This document shows positions 38,523 through 48,547 of a stretch of DNA of 64,000 nt, piece by piece. The stretch's first letter is position 1. Each line of letters starts with the position of its first letter. Made by a program: the position numbers and the translations under genes. Location: positions 789,410 through 853,409 of the forward strand of contig NW_024104438.1 of NCBI RefSeq assembly GCF_003945595.2. The letters are read 5' to 3'. The DNA comes from Pipra filicauda (taxonomy: Eukaryota; Chordata; Aves; Passeriformes; Pipridae). A model generated the notes under the pieces. It saw nothing but the letters and a program-made list of their open reading frames with translations, was not told the DNA's origin and ran no database searches.

Positions 38523-39458
38523 ATGGATTCAGCACTTGTGCTCCTCCTGGCTGTGCTGGCCGTCCTGCCCAAGCCGACCCACGATCGTCCGAGCGATGCA
38601 GTCGCTGTGGAGAGGATGAAGAGACGGCAGATTTTTCTCGAGGAGAAGATGAGCGAGCTGTGGGAGGAAATCGCGTGGAGGAGGGCCCTGGAAAAAGTTC
38701 CACTCCTGTGGATCTTGCAGCACTGGCTCTTCTGGGTGGCTGCAGCAGCTGTGCTCTGCTGGCTGGCCTGGCGCCGTCAGCGGGACAGCTGGCGAGGAGA
38801 GGAGGAAGAAGAGCTCGGCGCAGCAGCCGGGGCCGTCAGGCCTTTCCCAGAGCTCAGCCGGTCACCGCTGCAGCAACTGCCCTACATGGGCCGCACCCTG
38901 AAGAAGCTGGTGCGGGACCTGCTGGAGGTGTGCCAGGTGCTCTCCCAGAACACCTTCATGCCAGAGCTGCACCCGGCCACCCAGAAGCAGGGCACCATGG
39001 AGTCCTGGAGTGACCTGGGGCACCAGATCGTCTACCAGCTGGTCGTCTTCCTGAGGCCACCCCCCAGGCACTCTTTCCAGCTGCAGCCGCCCGACGGCAA
39101 GAACGTGCCAGAGAGGTGCTCCAACATCCGGGTGGTGCTGGAGTGCTCGTGCTCCAGCACGACGGGGGAGACGTCGTGCTTTGTCCACCCCACGCACGAC
39201 GCTCAGCCCTCGCGCCTGCTACGCACCCTCTGCACCGACTCCCACTTGGAGGTGCAGAAAGTCGCCGGCTGGGTGCAGGACTTGGTGGAAGCAGCCTGGG
39301 AGCGTTTGCCCCAGTGGCATGACTGGAAGCTCCAGCTGCTGCCCTCCTCCCGCTCCTGCAGGCTCCTGCTGACCGGCCCCTGCGAGGTGCAGCTCTGCGC
39401 TGAGCTGATCTTGGCACTGCGGCAGGGCCGGCCAGGCAACTTCCTGGTGCTGGAATAG
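38523..39458 (+). CDS. ITPRIPL1-like protein, unit 1 (intact, 311 aa)
   Basis: Inositol 1,4,5-trisphosphate receptor-interacting protein-like 1 family, a single-pass membrane protein related to Mab-21/cGAS-fold proteins. Features in order: signal peptide (residues 1-19, DSALVLLLAVLAVLP), coiled coil with basic and acidic heptads (28-58), membrane span (61-82, rich in W/L/A), Arg-rich stop-transfer (84-91), acidic linker EEEEE, and the N-terminal lobe of the Mab-21-like domain (about 120-311, with YMGRTLKKLVRDLLEVCQVL). The nucleotidyltransferase motif is degenerate (GTMESW, where family members I recall have GS..E), so catalysis is unlikely. Usual avian family members are about 500 aa or more; this one stops at NFLVLE and lacks the C-terminal half. 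The start is chosen because it follows the acceptor CAG|GCC and begins a signal peptide. AATAAA is at 39785-39790. Human ITPRIPL1 has been reported as a CD3-epsilon ligand; whether that applies here is unknown. Confidence 0.85.
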   Translation: MDSALVLLLAVLAVLPKPTHDRPSDAVAVERMKRRQIFLEEKMSELWEEIAWRRALEKVPLLWILQHWLFWVAAAAVLCWLAWRRQRDSWRGEEEEELGAAAGAVRPFPELSRSPLQQLPYMGRTLKKLVRDLLEVCQVLSQNTFMPELHPATQKQGTMESWSDLGHQIVYQLVVFLRPPPRHSFQLQPPDGKNVPERCSNIRVVLECSCSSTTGETSCFVHPTHDAQPSRLLRTLCTDSHLEVQKVAGWVQDLVEAAWERLPQWHDWKLQLLPSSRSCRLLLTGPCEVQLCAELILALRQGRPGNFLVLE

Positions 39459-39504
39459 GCACCTGCAGCTCTCCCACCTGCTGCTTTAGTCTGGGCTAGA
39501 GTTA

Positions 39505-39560
39505 GAGTAGGATAGAGTAGGATAGAGTAGGATAGAGTAGGATAAGAGTAGAGTAGGATA
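39505..39560 (+). repeat. 10-bp minisatellite in the unit 1 3' UTR
   Basis: GAGTAGGATA is repeated four times, followed by an interrupted copy. Counts before the AGAGTA interruption differ between units: three in units 2 and 9, four in units 1 and 6, six in unit 10. Units 3, 4, 7 and 8 have an interrupted form. Confidence 0.9.
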
Positions 39561-39853
39561 GATGAAGGATGGGGTTAAATTTTCCAAGGGCGGGGTTAGG
39601 CTGGGGTAGAGTTAGGCTTAGGATGGCCTTAGGCTTGTAGGGGGTTAGATGTTAAGCTAGTGTTTTCCCAAGGGCGGGTTTAGGCTGGGGTAGAGTTAGG
39701 CTAAGATAGGTAGGATAGGCCTCCCTCTTCTGCATCTACTCCACATGGGGTTGTATTTTGCTCCCTTTCTGCTTCCAACTTGAAAATAAAGAGAAAGGTT
39801 GAGCAGAGATTGCCCAGTGTCAAGGCCTCTTCTGTTTCTCGTACTGCTGGGCT

Positions 39854-39951
39854 GGGGCTGGGGCTGGGGCTGCCTGGGGAGTTGTCTCTCTTCTTTCTCT
39901 CTTTCTCTCCCTCGCCTCGTGAATTCGTCCCTTGCCTTCTCTCTTCCCTTG
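39854..39951 (+). promoter_or_regulatory. G-quadruplex motif and polypyrimidine tract after unit 1 poly(A) site
   Basis: Four GGGG runs at 39854-39879 with loops CT, CT and CTGCCT match a G-quadruplex pattern. A C/T-rich tract of about 70 nt follows. The block lies about 65 nt past AATAAA, where G-rich pause elements can help Pol II termination. The same block follows every copy; units 3, 4, 5, 6 and 8 have one GGGGCT fewer but keep four G runs by using an adjacent GGG. Confidence 0.55.
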
Positions 39952-40922
39952 CACCCTTTTTCCCCCATCTGTGCTGGAGCCGTGAGCCGAGCGCTCAGCC
40001 ACGGCAAGCTGTGTTTCTCCAGCTGTGTGCTGGACACTTGGTTGCGAAGCATCACGTGAGAAACAGTATCCAAAGCTTTATTGAAATGCCCAAAGATTGG
40101 ACGGGAAGCCAAGTGGCCGGAGCTGCGCTGGTGCTGCGGTGCCACTCGTCAGAGTCAGGTGGAGGCCCAGCCGGCAGGGCAGCGTCCCGTGCAGAGGTTC
40201 TGCAGCTCATGGTCACAGGTTTGTCCTGCCACGGCTGAGCGTGGGAGTGGCCGGGGCTGCCCACTTTGGCAAGAGACCCCCAGGGAGCTCCTGCCCGCTG
40301 GCTTTGGAATTGGGGTGCTGATGGCCAGAAGCAAGTGCTGCTGAGGGGAGGGGTGTGAAGGCGGGGCCTTGTTGGCTGCGTGACTCCGGTGTCTCTGGCG
40401 GCTGTGACATCACGGAGGACAGGTCACAATGGGAGCTGTCCCTAAGGACAACAGCGGGCAGCCCCAGGGCAGTTGGACTTGGGCGATCAGTGAGTGCAGA
40501 TGCAGGGGGAAGGCTGGGATGGATGGGGGGTGGGGATGATGCCCCGGGGGGGTTGTAGCCCTGAGCGAAAGATGAGCCCCTCCCAGCAGGGCCCGGTTGT
40601 GCCCCTGGGGCCTGGCACACAGCTGCTCAGGCCTCTCTGTGGTGGCAGGTGCCAAAGAGGCTTTGGGGATGGGCCGGCCGCCCCTGGCTCCATGGGATGC
40701 TGTGATGTGGCAGGGTTGGGGTCTCGGGAGGCTCTGCTCGGGTGTCTCTTGCCTTTTGCCGGGGCACAGCCCAGCCAGGGACTGACAAGGAGGCTCCGGG
40801 CTGGGGCAGGATGGGCCCTGTGCTGTCTGCAGCCAGGCGCTGCCTTCCCTTCAAGCCTCGATGCCCGTGCTCCCTCCCACCCCAAGCCACTGAGGAAACT
40901 TGTCTCCCATCTCCTGCAGGCC

Positions 40923-41854
40923 ATGGACTCAGCACTTGTGCTCCTCCTGGCTGTGCTGGCCGTCCTGCCCAAGCCGACCCACGATCGCCCGAGCGATGCA
41001 GTCGCTCTGGAGCGGATGAAGAGACGGCAGATGTTTCTCGAGGAGAAGATGAGCGAGCTGTGGGAGGAAATGGAGTGGAGGAGGGCCCTGGAAAAAGTTC
41101 CACTCCTGTGGATCTTGCAGCACTGGCTCTTCTGGGTGGCTGCAGCAGCTGTGCTCTGCTGGCTGGCCTGGCGCCGTCAGCGGGACAGCTGGCGAGGAGA
41201 GGAGGAAGAGCTCGGCGCAGCAGCCGGGGCCGTCAGGCCTTTCCCAGAGCTCAGCCGGTCACCGCTGCAGCAACTGCCCTACATGGGCCGCACCCTGAAG
41301 AAGCTGGTGCGGGACCTGCTGGAGGTGTGCCAGGTGCTCTCCCAGAACACCTTCATGCCAGAGCTGCACCCGGCCACCCAGAAGCAGGGCACCATGGAGT
41401 CCTGGAGTGACCTGGGGCACCAGATCGTCTACCAGCTGGTCGTCTTCCTGAGGCCACCCCCAGGCACTCTTTCCAGCTGCAGCCGCCCGACGGCAAGAAC
41501 GTGCCAGAGAGGTGCTCCAACATCCGGGTGGTGCTGGAGTGCTCGTGCTCCAGCACGACAGGGGAGACGTCGTGCTTTGTCCACCCCACGCACGACGCTC
41601 AGCCCTCGCGCCTGCTACGCACCCTCTGCACCGACTCCCACTTGGAGGTGCAGAAAGTCGCCGGCTGGGTGCAGGACTTGGTGGAAGCAGCCTGGGAGCG
41701 TTTGCCCCAGTGGCATGACTGGAAGCTCCAGCTGCTGCCCTCCTCCCGCTCCTGCAGGCTCCTGCTGACCGGCCCCTGCGAGGTGCAGCTCTGCGCTGAG
41801 CTGATCTTGGCACTGCGGCAGGGCCAGCCAGGCAACTTCCTGGTGCTGGAATAG
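40923..41854 (+). pseudogene. ITPRIPL1-like, unit 2 (single-base frameshift)
   Basis: Nearly identical to unit 1 up to a C run where unit 1 has six Cs (39060-39065) and this copy has five (41457-41461). The shift replaces the last third of the protein with an Arg/Ser/Pro-rich frame ending at 41768, while the original frame stays open to TAG at 41852-41854. The coding sequence is otherwise undamaged. The break may be a true young frameshift or a homopolymer sequencing error. AATAAA is at 42186-42191. Confidence 0.8.
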
Positions 41855-43323
41855 GCACCTGCAGCTCTCCCACCTGCTGCTTTAGTCTGGGCTAGAGTTA
41901 GAGTAGGATAGAGTAGGATAGAGTAGGATAAGAGTAGGATAAGAGTAGAGTAGCATAGATTAAGGGTGGGGTTAGATTTTCCAAGGGTGGGTTTAGGCGG
42001 GGGTAGTGTTAGGTTTAGGATGGCCTTAGGCTTGTAGGGGGTTAGATGTTAAGGTAGTGTTTTCCCAAGGGCGGGTTTAGGCTGGGGTAGAGTTAGGCTA
42101 AGATAGATAGTCAGGATAGGCTTCCCTCTTCTGCATCTACTCCACATGGGGTTGTCTTTTGCTCCCTTTCTGCTTCCAACTTGAAAATAAAGAGAAAGGT
42201 TGAGCAGAGATTGCCCAGTGTCAAGGCCTCTTCTGTTTCTCGTACTGCCGGGCTGGGGCTGGGGCTGGGGCTGCCTGGGGAGTTGTCTCTCTTCTTTCTC
42301 TCTTTCTCTCCCTCGCCTCGTGAATTCGTCCCTTGCCTTCTCTCTTCCCTTGCACCCTTTTTCCCCCATCTGTGCTGGAGCCGTGAGCCGAGCGCTCAGC
42401 CACGGCAAGCTGTGTTTCTCCAGCTGTGTGCTGGACACTTGGTTGCGAAGCATCACGTGAGAAACAGTATCCAAAGCTTTATTGAAATGCCCAAAGATTG
42501 GACGGGAAGCCAAGTGGCCGGAGCTGCGCTGGTGCTGCGGTGCCACTCGTCAGAGTCAGGTGGAGGCCCAGCCGGCAGGGCAGCGTCCCGTGCAGAGGTT
42601 CTGCAGCTCATGGTCACAGGTTTGTCCTGCCACGGCTGAGCGTGGGAGTGGCCGGGGCTGCCCACTTTGGCAAGAGACCCCCAGGGAGCTCCTGCCCGCT
42701 GGCTTTGGAATTGGGGTGCTGATGGCCAGAAGCAAGTGCTGCTGAGGGGAGGGGTGTGAAGGCGGGGCCTTGTTGGCTGCGTGACTCCGGTGTCTCTGGC
42801 GGCTGTGACATCACGGAGGACAGGTCACAATGGGAGCTGTCCCTAAGGACAACAGCGGGCAGCCCCAGGGCAGTTGGACTTGGGCGATCAGTGAGTACAG
42901 ATGCAGGGGGAAGGCTGGGATGGATGGGGGGTGGGGATGATGCCCAGGGGGGTTTGTAGCCCTGAGGGAAAACTGAGTCCCTCCCAGCAGGGCCCGGTTG
43001 TGCCCCTGGGACCTGGCACACAGCTGCTCAGGGCTCTCTGTGGTGGCAGGTGCCCAAAGAGGCTTTGGGGATGGGTCGGTTGCCCCTGGCTCCATGGGAT
43101 GCCGTGATGTGGCAGGGAGGGGGTCTCGGGAGGCTCTGCTGGGGTGTCTCTTGCCTTTTGCTGGGGCACAGCCCAGCCAGGGACTGACAAGGAGGCTCCG
43201 GGCTGGGGCAGGATGGGCCCTGTGCTGTCTGCAGCCAGGCGCTGCCTTCCCTTCAAGCCTCGATGCCCGTGCTCCCTCCCACCCCAAGCCACTGAGAAAC
43301 TTGTCTCCCATCTCCTGCAGGCC

Positions 43324-44259
43324 ATGGATTCAGCACTTGTGCTCCTCCTGGCTGTGCTGGCCGTCCTGCCCAAGCCGACCCACGATCGTCCGAGCGATGC
43401 AGTCGCTGTGGAGAGGATGAAGAGACGGCAGATGTTTCTCGAGGAGAAGATGAGCGAGCTGTGGGAGGAAATGGAGTGGAGGAGGGCCCTGGAAAAAGTT
43501 CCACTCCTGTGGATCTTGCAGCACTGGCTCTTCTGGGTGGCTGCAGCAGCTGTGCTCTGCTGGCTGGCCTGGCGCCGTCAGCGGGACAGCTGGCGAGCAC
43601 GCGGAGGAGAGAGAAGCGCTCCGGCGCACAGCCGGGGCGTCCAGCCTTTCCAGAAGCTTCAGCGCGTCAACGCTGCAGCAAATTTCCCTAAGGGCCCGCA
43701 CCCTGAGAATCGGTGCGGGATCTGTGGAGGTGTGCGGTGCTCTCCAGAAACACCTTCTGCAGCGCTGCACTTTCCGGGCCACCCAGAAGCAGGCCAACCA
43801 TGGGAGTCTGGGTGACTGGGGCACAGATCGTATCTACCCGTGTTCGTCTTCCTGAGGCCACCCCCCAGGCACTCTTTCCAGCTGCCGCCGCCCGACGGCA
43901 AGAACGTGCCAGAGAGGTGCTCCAACATCCGGGTGGTGCTGGAGTGCTTGTGCTCCAGCACGACGGGGGAGACGTCGTGCTTTGTCCACCCCACGCACGA
44001 CGCTCAGCCCTCGCGCCTGCTACGCACCCTCTGCACGGACTCCCACTTGGAGGTGCAGAAAGTCACCGGCTGGGTGCAGGCCTTGGTGGAAGCAGCCTGG
44101 GAGCGTTTGCCCCAGTGGCATGACTGGAAGCTCCAGCTGCTGCCCTCCTCCCGCTCCTGCAGGCTCCTGCTGACCGGCCCCTGCGAGGTGCGGCTCTGCG
44201 CTGAGCTGATCTTGGCACTGCGGCAGGGCCGGCCAGGCAACTTCCTGGTGCTGGAATAG
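43324..44259 (+). pseudogene. ITPRIPL1-like, unit 3 (cluster of indels mid-gene)
   Basis: The first 90 codons match the intact copies (MDSALVLLLAVLAVLP to RRQRDSW). Between about 43596 and 43850 there are many single-base indels and substitutions. The frame is lost and the translation stops at 43815. From 43851 the sequence is again near-identical to the other copies and the original frame runs to TAG at 44257-44259. Sharp edges and indel-dominated change suggest an uncorrected long-read patch. AATAAA is at 44574-44579. Confidence 0.8.
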
Positions 44260-45729
44260 GCACCTGCAGCTCTCCCACCTGCTGCTTTAGTCTAGGGTAG
44301 AGTTAAGAGTAGGATAGTAGAGTAGGATAAGAGTAGAGTAGGATAGATTAAGGGTGGGGTTAGATTTTCCAAGGGTTGGTTTAGGCTGGGCTAGAGTTAG
44401 GCTTAGGATGGCCTTAGGCTTGTAGGGGGTTAGATGTTAAGGTAGTGTTTTCCCAAGGGCGGGTTTAGGCTGGGGTAGAGTTAGGCTAAGATAGATAGTC
44501 AGGATAGGCTTCCCTCTTCTGCATCTACTCCCCGTGAGGTTCTATTTTGCTCCCTTTCTGCTTCCAACTTGAAAATAAAGAGAAAGGTTGAGCAGAACTT
44601 GCCCAGTGTCAAGACCTCTTGTGTTTCTCGTACTGCCGGGCTGGGGCTGGGGCTGCCTGGGGAGTTGTCTCTCTTCTTGCTCTCTTTCTCTCCCTCGCCT
44701 CTTGAATTCATCCCTTGCTTTTCTCCTTCCCTTGCACCCCTTTTTCCCCCATCTGTCGCTGGACCAGTGGAGAAGAGCATCGCTCCAGCCACGGCAAGCT
44801 GTTGTTTCTCCAGCTTTGTGATGGACACTGGTTGCGAAAGCCTCCACGTGAGAAGAAACCAGCCCCTACTCCACCCAACAGCTTATTTGAACATGCCCAA
44901 GATTGAAGGGGAAGCCAAGTGGTCGGAGCTGCGCTGGTGCTGCGCTGCCACTCGTCGGACTCCGGTGGAGGCCCAGCCGGCAGGGCAACGTCCCGTGCAG
45001 AGGTTCTGCAGCTCATGGTCACAGGCTTGTCCTGCCAAGGCTGGCCGTGGGAGTGGCTGGGGCTGCCCACTTTGGCAAGAGACCCCCAGGGAGCTCCTGC
45101 CCACTGGCTTTGGAATTGGGGTGCTGATGGCCAGAAGCAAGTGCTGCTGAGGGGAGGGGTGTGAAGGCGGGGGCTCGTTGGCTGCGTGACTCCGGTGTCT
45201 CTGGCGGCTGTGACATCACGGAGGACAGGTCACAATGGGAGCTGTCCCTAAGGACAACAGCGGGCAGCCCCAGGACAGTTGGACTTGGGCGATCAGTGAG
45301 TACAGATGCAGGGGGAAGGCTGGGATGGATGGGGGATGGGGATGATGTCCAGGGGGGTTTGTAGCCTTGAGGGAAAACTGAGTCCCTCCCAGCAGGGCCC
45401 GGTTGTGCCCCTGGGACCTGGCACACAGCTGCTCAGAGCTCTCTGTGGTGGCAGGTGCCCAAAGAGGCTTTGGGGATGGGCCGGCTGCCGCTGGCTCCAA
45501 GGGATGCTGCGGTGTGGCAGGGTTGGGGTCTCGGGAGGCTCTGCTCGGGTGTCTCTTGCCTTTTGCCGGGGCACAGCCCAGCCAGGGGCTGACAAGGAGG
45601 CTCCGGGCTGGGGCAGGATGGGCCCTGTGCTGTCTGCAGCCAGGCACTGCCTTCCCTTCAAGCCTCAGTGCCCATGTTCCCTCCCACCCCGAGCCACTGA
45701 GCAAACTTGTCTCCCATCTCCTGCAGGCC

Positions 45730-46665
45730 ATGGATTCAGCACTTGTGCTCCTCCTGGCTGTGCTGGCCGTCCTGCCCAAGCCGACCCACGATCGTCCGAG
45801 CGATGCAGTCGCTGTGGAGAGGATGAAGAGACGGCAGATTTTTCTCGAGGAGAAGATGAGCGAGCTGTGGGAGGAAATCGCGTGGAGGAGGGCCCTGGAA
45901 AAAGTTCCACTCCTGTGGATCTTGCAGCACTGGCTCTTCTGGGTGGCTGCAGCAGCTGTGCTCTGCTGGCTGGCCTGGCGCCGTCAGCGGGACAGCTGGC
46001 GAGGAGAGGAGGAAGAAGAGCTCGGCGCAGCAGCCGGGGCCGTCAGGCCTTTCCCAGAGCTCAGCCGGTCACCGCTGCAGCAATTGCCCTACATGGGCCG
46101 CACCCTGAAGAAGCTGGTGCGGGACCTGCTGGAGGTGTGCCAGGTGCTCTCCCAGAACACCTTCATGCCAGAGCTGCACCCGGCCACCCAGAAGCAGGGC
46201 ACCATGGAGTCCTGGAGTGACCTGGGGCACCAGATCATCTACCAGCTGGTCGTCTTCCTGAGGCCACCCCCCAGGCACTCTTTCCAGCTGCCGCCGCCCG
46301 ACGGCAAGAACGTGCCAGAGAGGTGCTCCAACATCCGGGTGGTGCTGGAGTGCTCGTGCTCCAGCACGACGGGGGAGACGTCGTGCTTTGTCCACCCCAC
46401 GCACGACGCTCAGCCCTCGCGCCTGCTACGCACCCTCTGCCCGGACTCCCACTTGGAGGTGCAGAAAGTCACCGGCTGGGTGCAGGACTTGGTGGAAGCA
46501 GCCTGGGAGCGTGTGCCCCAGTGGCATGACTGGAAGCTCCAGCTGCTGCCCTCCTCCCGCTCCTGCAGGCTCCTGCTGACCGGCCCCTGCGAGGTGCAGC
46601 TCTGCGCTGAGCTGATCTTGGCACTGCGGCCGGGCCGGCCAGGCAACTTCCTGGTGCTGGAATAG
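45730..46665 (+). CDS. ITPRIPL1-like protein, unit 4 (intact, 311 aa)
   Basis: Full-length copy with the unit 1 domain order. Differences from unit 1 include Q188P, V170I (HQIIYQL), A248T, L262V (ERVPQW) and Q301P (RPGRPGN). It shares the I37 and I50-A51 state with units 1, 9 and 10. The acceptor AG ends at 45726, immediately before GCCATGG. AATAAA is at 46980-46985. The spacer that follows is the first of the long CR1-containing type. Confidence 0.85.
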   Translation: MDSALVLLLAVLAVLPKPTHDRPSDAVAVERMKRRQIFLEEKMSELWEEIAWRRALEKVPLLWILQHWLFWVAAAAVLCWLAWRRQRDSWRGEEEEELGAAAGAVRPFPELSRSPLQQLPYMGRTLKKLVRDLLEVCQVLSQNTFMPELHPATQKQGTMESWSDLGHQIIYQLVVFLRPPPRHSFQLPPPDGKNVPERCSNIRVVLECSCSSTTGETSCFVHPTHDAQPSRLLRTLCPDSHLEVQKVTGWVQDLVEAAWERVPQWHDWKLQLLPSSRSCRLLLTGPCEVQLCAELILALRPGRPGNFLVLE

Positions 46666-47229
46666 GCACCTGCAGCTCTCCCACCTGCTGCTTTAGTCTG
46701 GGCTAGAGTTAAGAGTAGGATAGTAGAGTAGGATAAGAGTAGAGTAGGATAGATTAAGGATGGGGTTAGATTTTCCAAGGGTTGGTTTAGGCTGGGCTAG
46801 AGTTAGGCTTAGGATGGCCTTAGGCTTGTAGGGGGTTAGATGTTAAGGTAGTGTTTTCCCAAGGGCGGGTTTAGGCTGGGGTAGAGTTAGGCTAAGATAG
46901 ATAGTCAGGATAGGCTTCCCTCTTCTGCATCTACTCCCCGTGAGGTTCTATTTTGCTCCCTTTCTGCTTCCAACTTGAAAATAAAGAGAAAGGTTGAGCA
47001 GAACTTGCCCAGTGTCAAGACCTCTTGTGTTTCTCGTACTGCCGGGCTGGGGCTGGGGCTGCCTGGGGAGTTGTCTCTCTTCTTGCTCTCTTTCTCTCCC
47101 TCGCCTCTTGAATTCATCCCTTGCCTTCTCTCTTCCCTTGCACCCGAGCCCTTTTTCCAAAGCCCACTGCTGTGTGCTTATCCACTAGCTCAGGCACTAA
47201 CAGACCAATGTCCATGCCAAGGACCTCAT

Positions 47230-47720
47230 TCCCCAGCAGGTCCCTCCATGCAGGTTTGCCCCGTGCCGGCTGCAGAGTCCGGCACTTTCCCTTGTTGAAC
47301 TTCCTTGGCTTGCTGATTGCTCAGCCCCCCAGTATTAGAGTCGAGGTCTGGCAGCAGGGCCTGCCTGCCTCTGAGGGAGACAAGAGCTCCTGCCGCTTTT
47401 GCGTCACCTGCAAACTTGCTCAGTGTCCCTTGCGGTCCTGCCCCCAAGTCTTTGATGAAGATGTGGAAGAGCACAGGGCCTAAGAAGGAGCCCTGTGCAA
47501 GCCGATTAGTGCCAGGTGGCCAGAGTGAAGTTCCCCCAGTGCCCAGTGCCGTCTGAGCCGGAGCCGTGAGCCGAGCGCTCAGCCACGGCAAGCTGTGTTT
47601 CTCCAGCTGTGTTTCTGGACACTTGGTCGCGAAGGATCACGTGGGAAACGGTATCCAAAGCTTTATTGAAATGCCCAAAGATTTGACAGGAAGCCAAGTG
47701 GTCGGAGCTGCGCTGGTGCT
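47230..47720 (-). mobile_element. CR1 antisense RT fragment in the unit 4-5 spacer
   Basis: The minus strand reads GSFLGPVLFHIFIKDLGAGP and TLSKFAGDAKAAGALVSLRG, then HFNKALDTVSHVILRDQVS, all CR1 reverse-transcriptase landmarks. The catalytic box appears as FAGD rather than FADD, so it is inactive. About 400 bp of this block is absent from the short spacers. Confidence 0.85.
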
Positions 47721-48547
47721 GCGCTGCCACTCGTCGGACTCCGGTGGAGGCCCAACCGGCAGGGCAACGTCCCGTGCAGAGGTTCTGCAGCTCATGGTCA
47801 CAGGCTTGTCCTGCCAAGGCTGGCCGTGGGAGTGGCTGGGGCTGCCCACTTTGGCAAGAGCCCCCCAGGGAGCTCCTGCCCACTGGCTTTGGAATTGGGG
47901 TGCTGATGTCCAAAAGCAAGTGTCTGATGAGGAGGGAGGGTGTGGAAGTCGTGTGCTCGTTGTGCTGCGTGAGTCCGTGGGTCTCTGGCGCTGTGCATCG
48001 ACACGAGGAACAGGGGGGGTCAATCAAGTGGGACTTCCCTAGAGGACCAACCCCCCAAAAAAATGCGCAGCCCACCGGGCAGTTGTAACTTGGCTGATAT
48101 CAGTGAGTAAGATGGGCATGGGGAAGGCTGGGAGGGATGGGGGATGGGGGATGATGCCAGGGGGTGTTGTAGCCAAGTTAGGAAAACTGAGTCCCGCTCC
48201 CAGCAGGCCCGGTGTGCCCCTGGGACGCTGGTCACACAGCCTGCGCAGGCTTCTCTTGTGGTGGCAGTGCCCAAAGAGCGTTGGGGATGGTCCGGCTGCC
48301 GCTGTCTCCAAGGATGCTGGCGGTGGGGCAGGGTTTGGGGTGCTCGGGAGGCTCTGCTCGGTTGTACCCAACTCTTGCCTTTTCAGGGGCACAGCCCAGC
48401 CAGGGACTGACAAGGAGGCTCCGGGCTGGGGCAGGATGGGCCCTGTGCTGTCTGCAGCCAGGCGCTGCCTTCCCTTCAAGCCTCGATGCCCGTGCTCCCT
48501 CCCACCCCAAGCCACTGAGGAAACTTGTCTCCCATCTCCTGCAGGCC

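Noticed and set aside
38956..39477. Long minus-strand frame (173 codons) antisense to unit 1, repeated in other units
   Set aside because: It is Arg/Ala/Ser-rich as expected for the shadow of GC-rich coding DNA, and has no domain.
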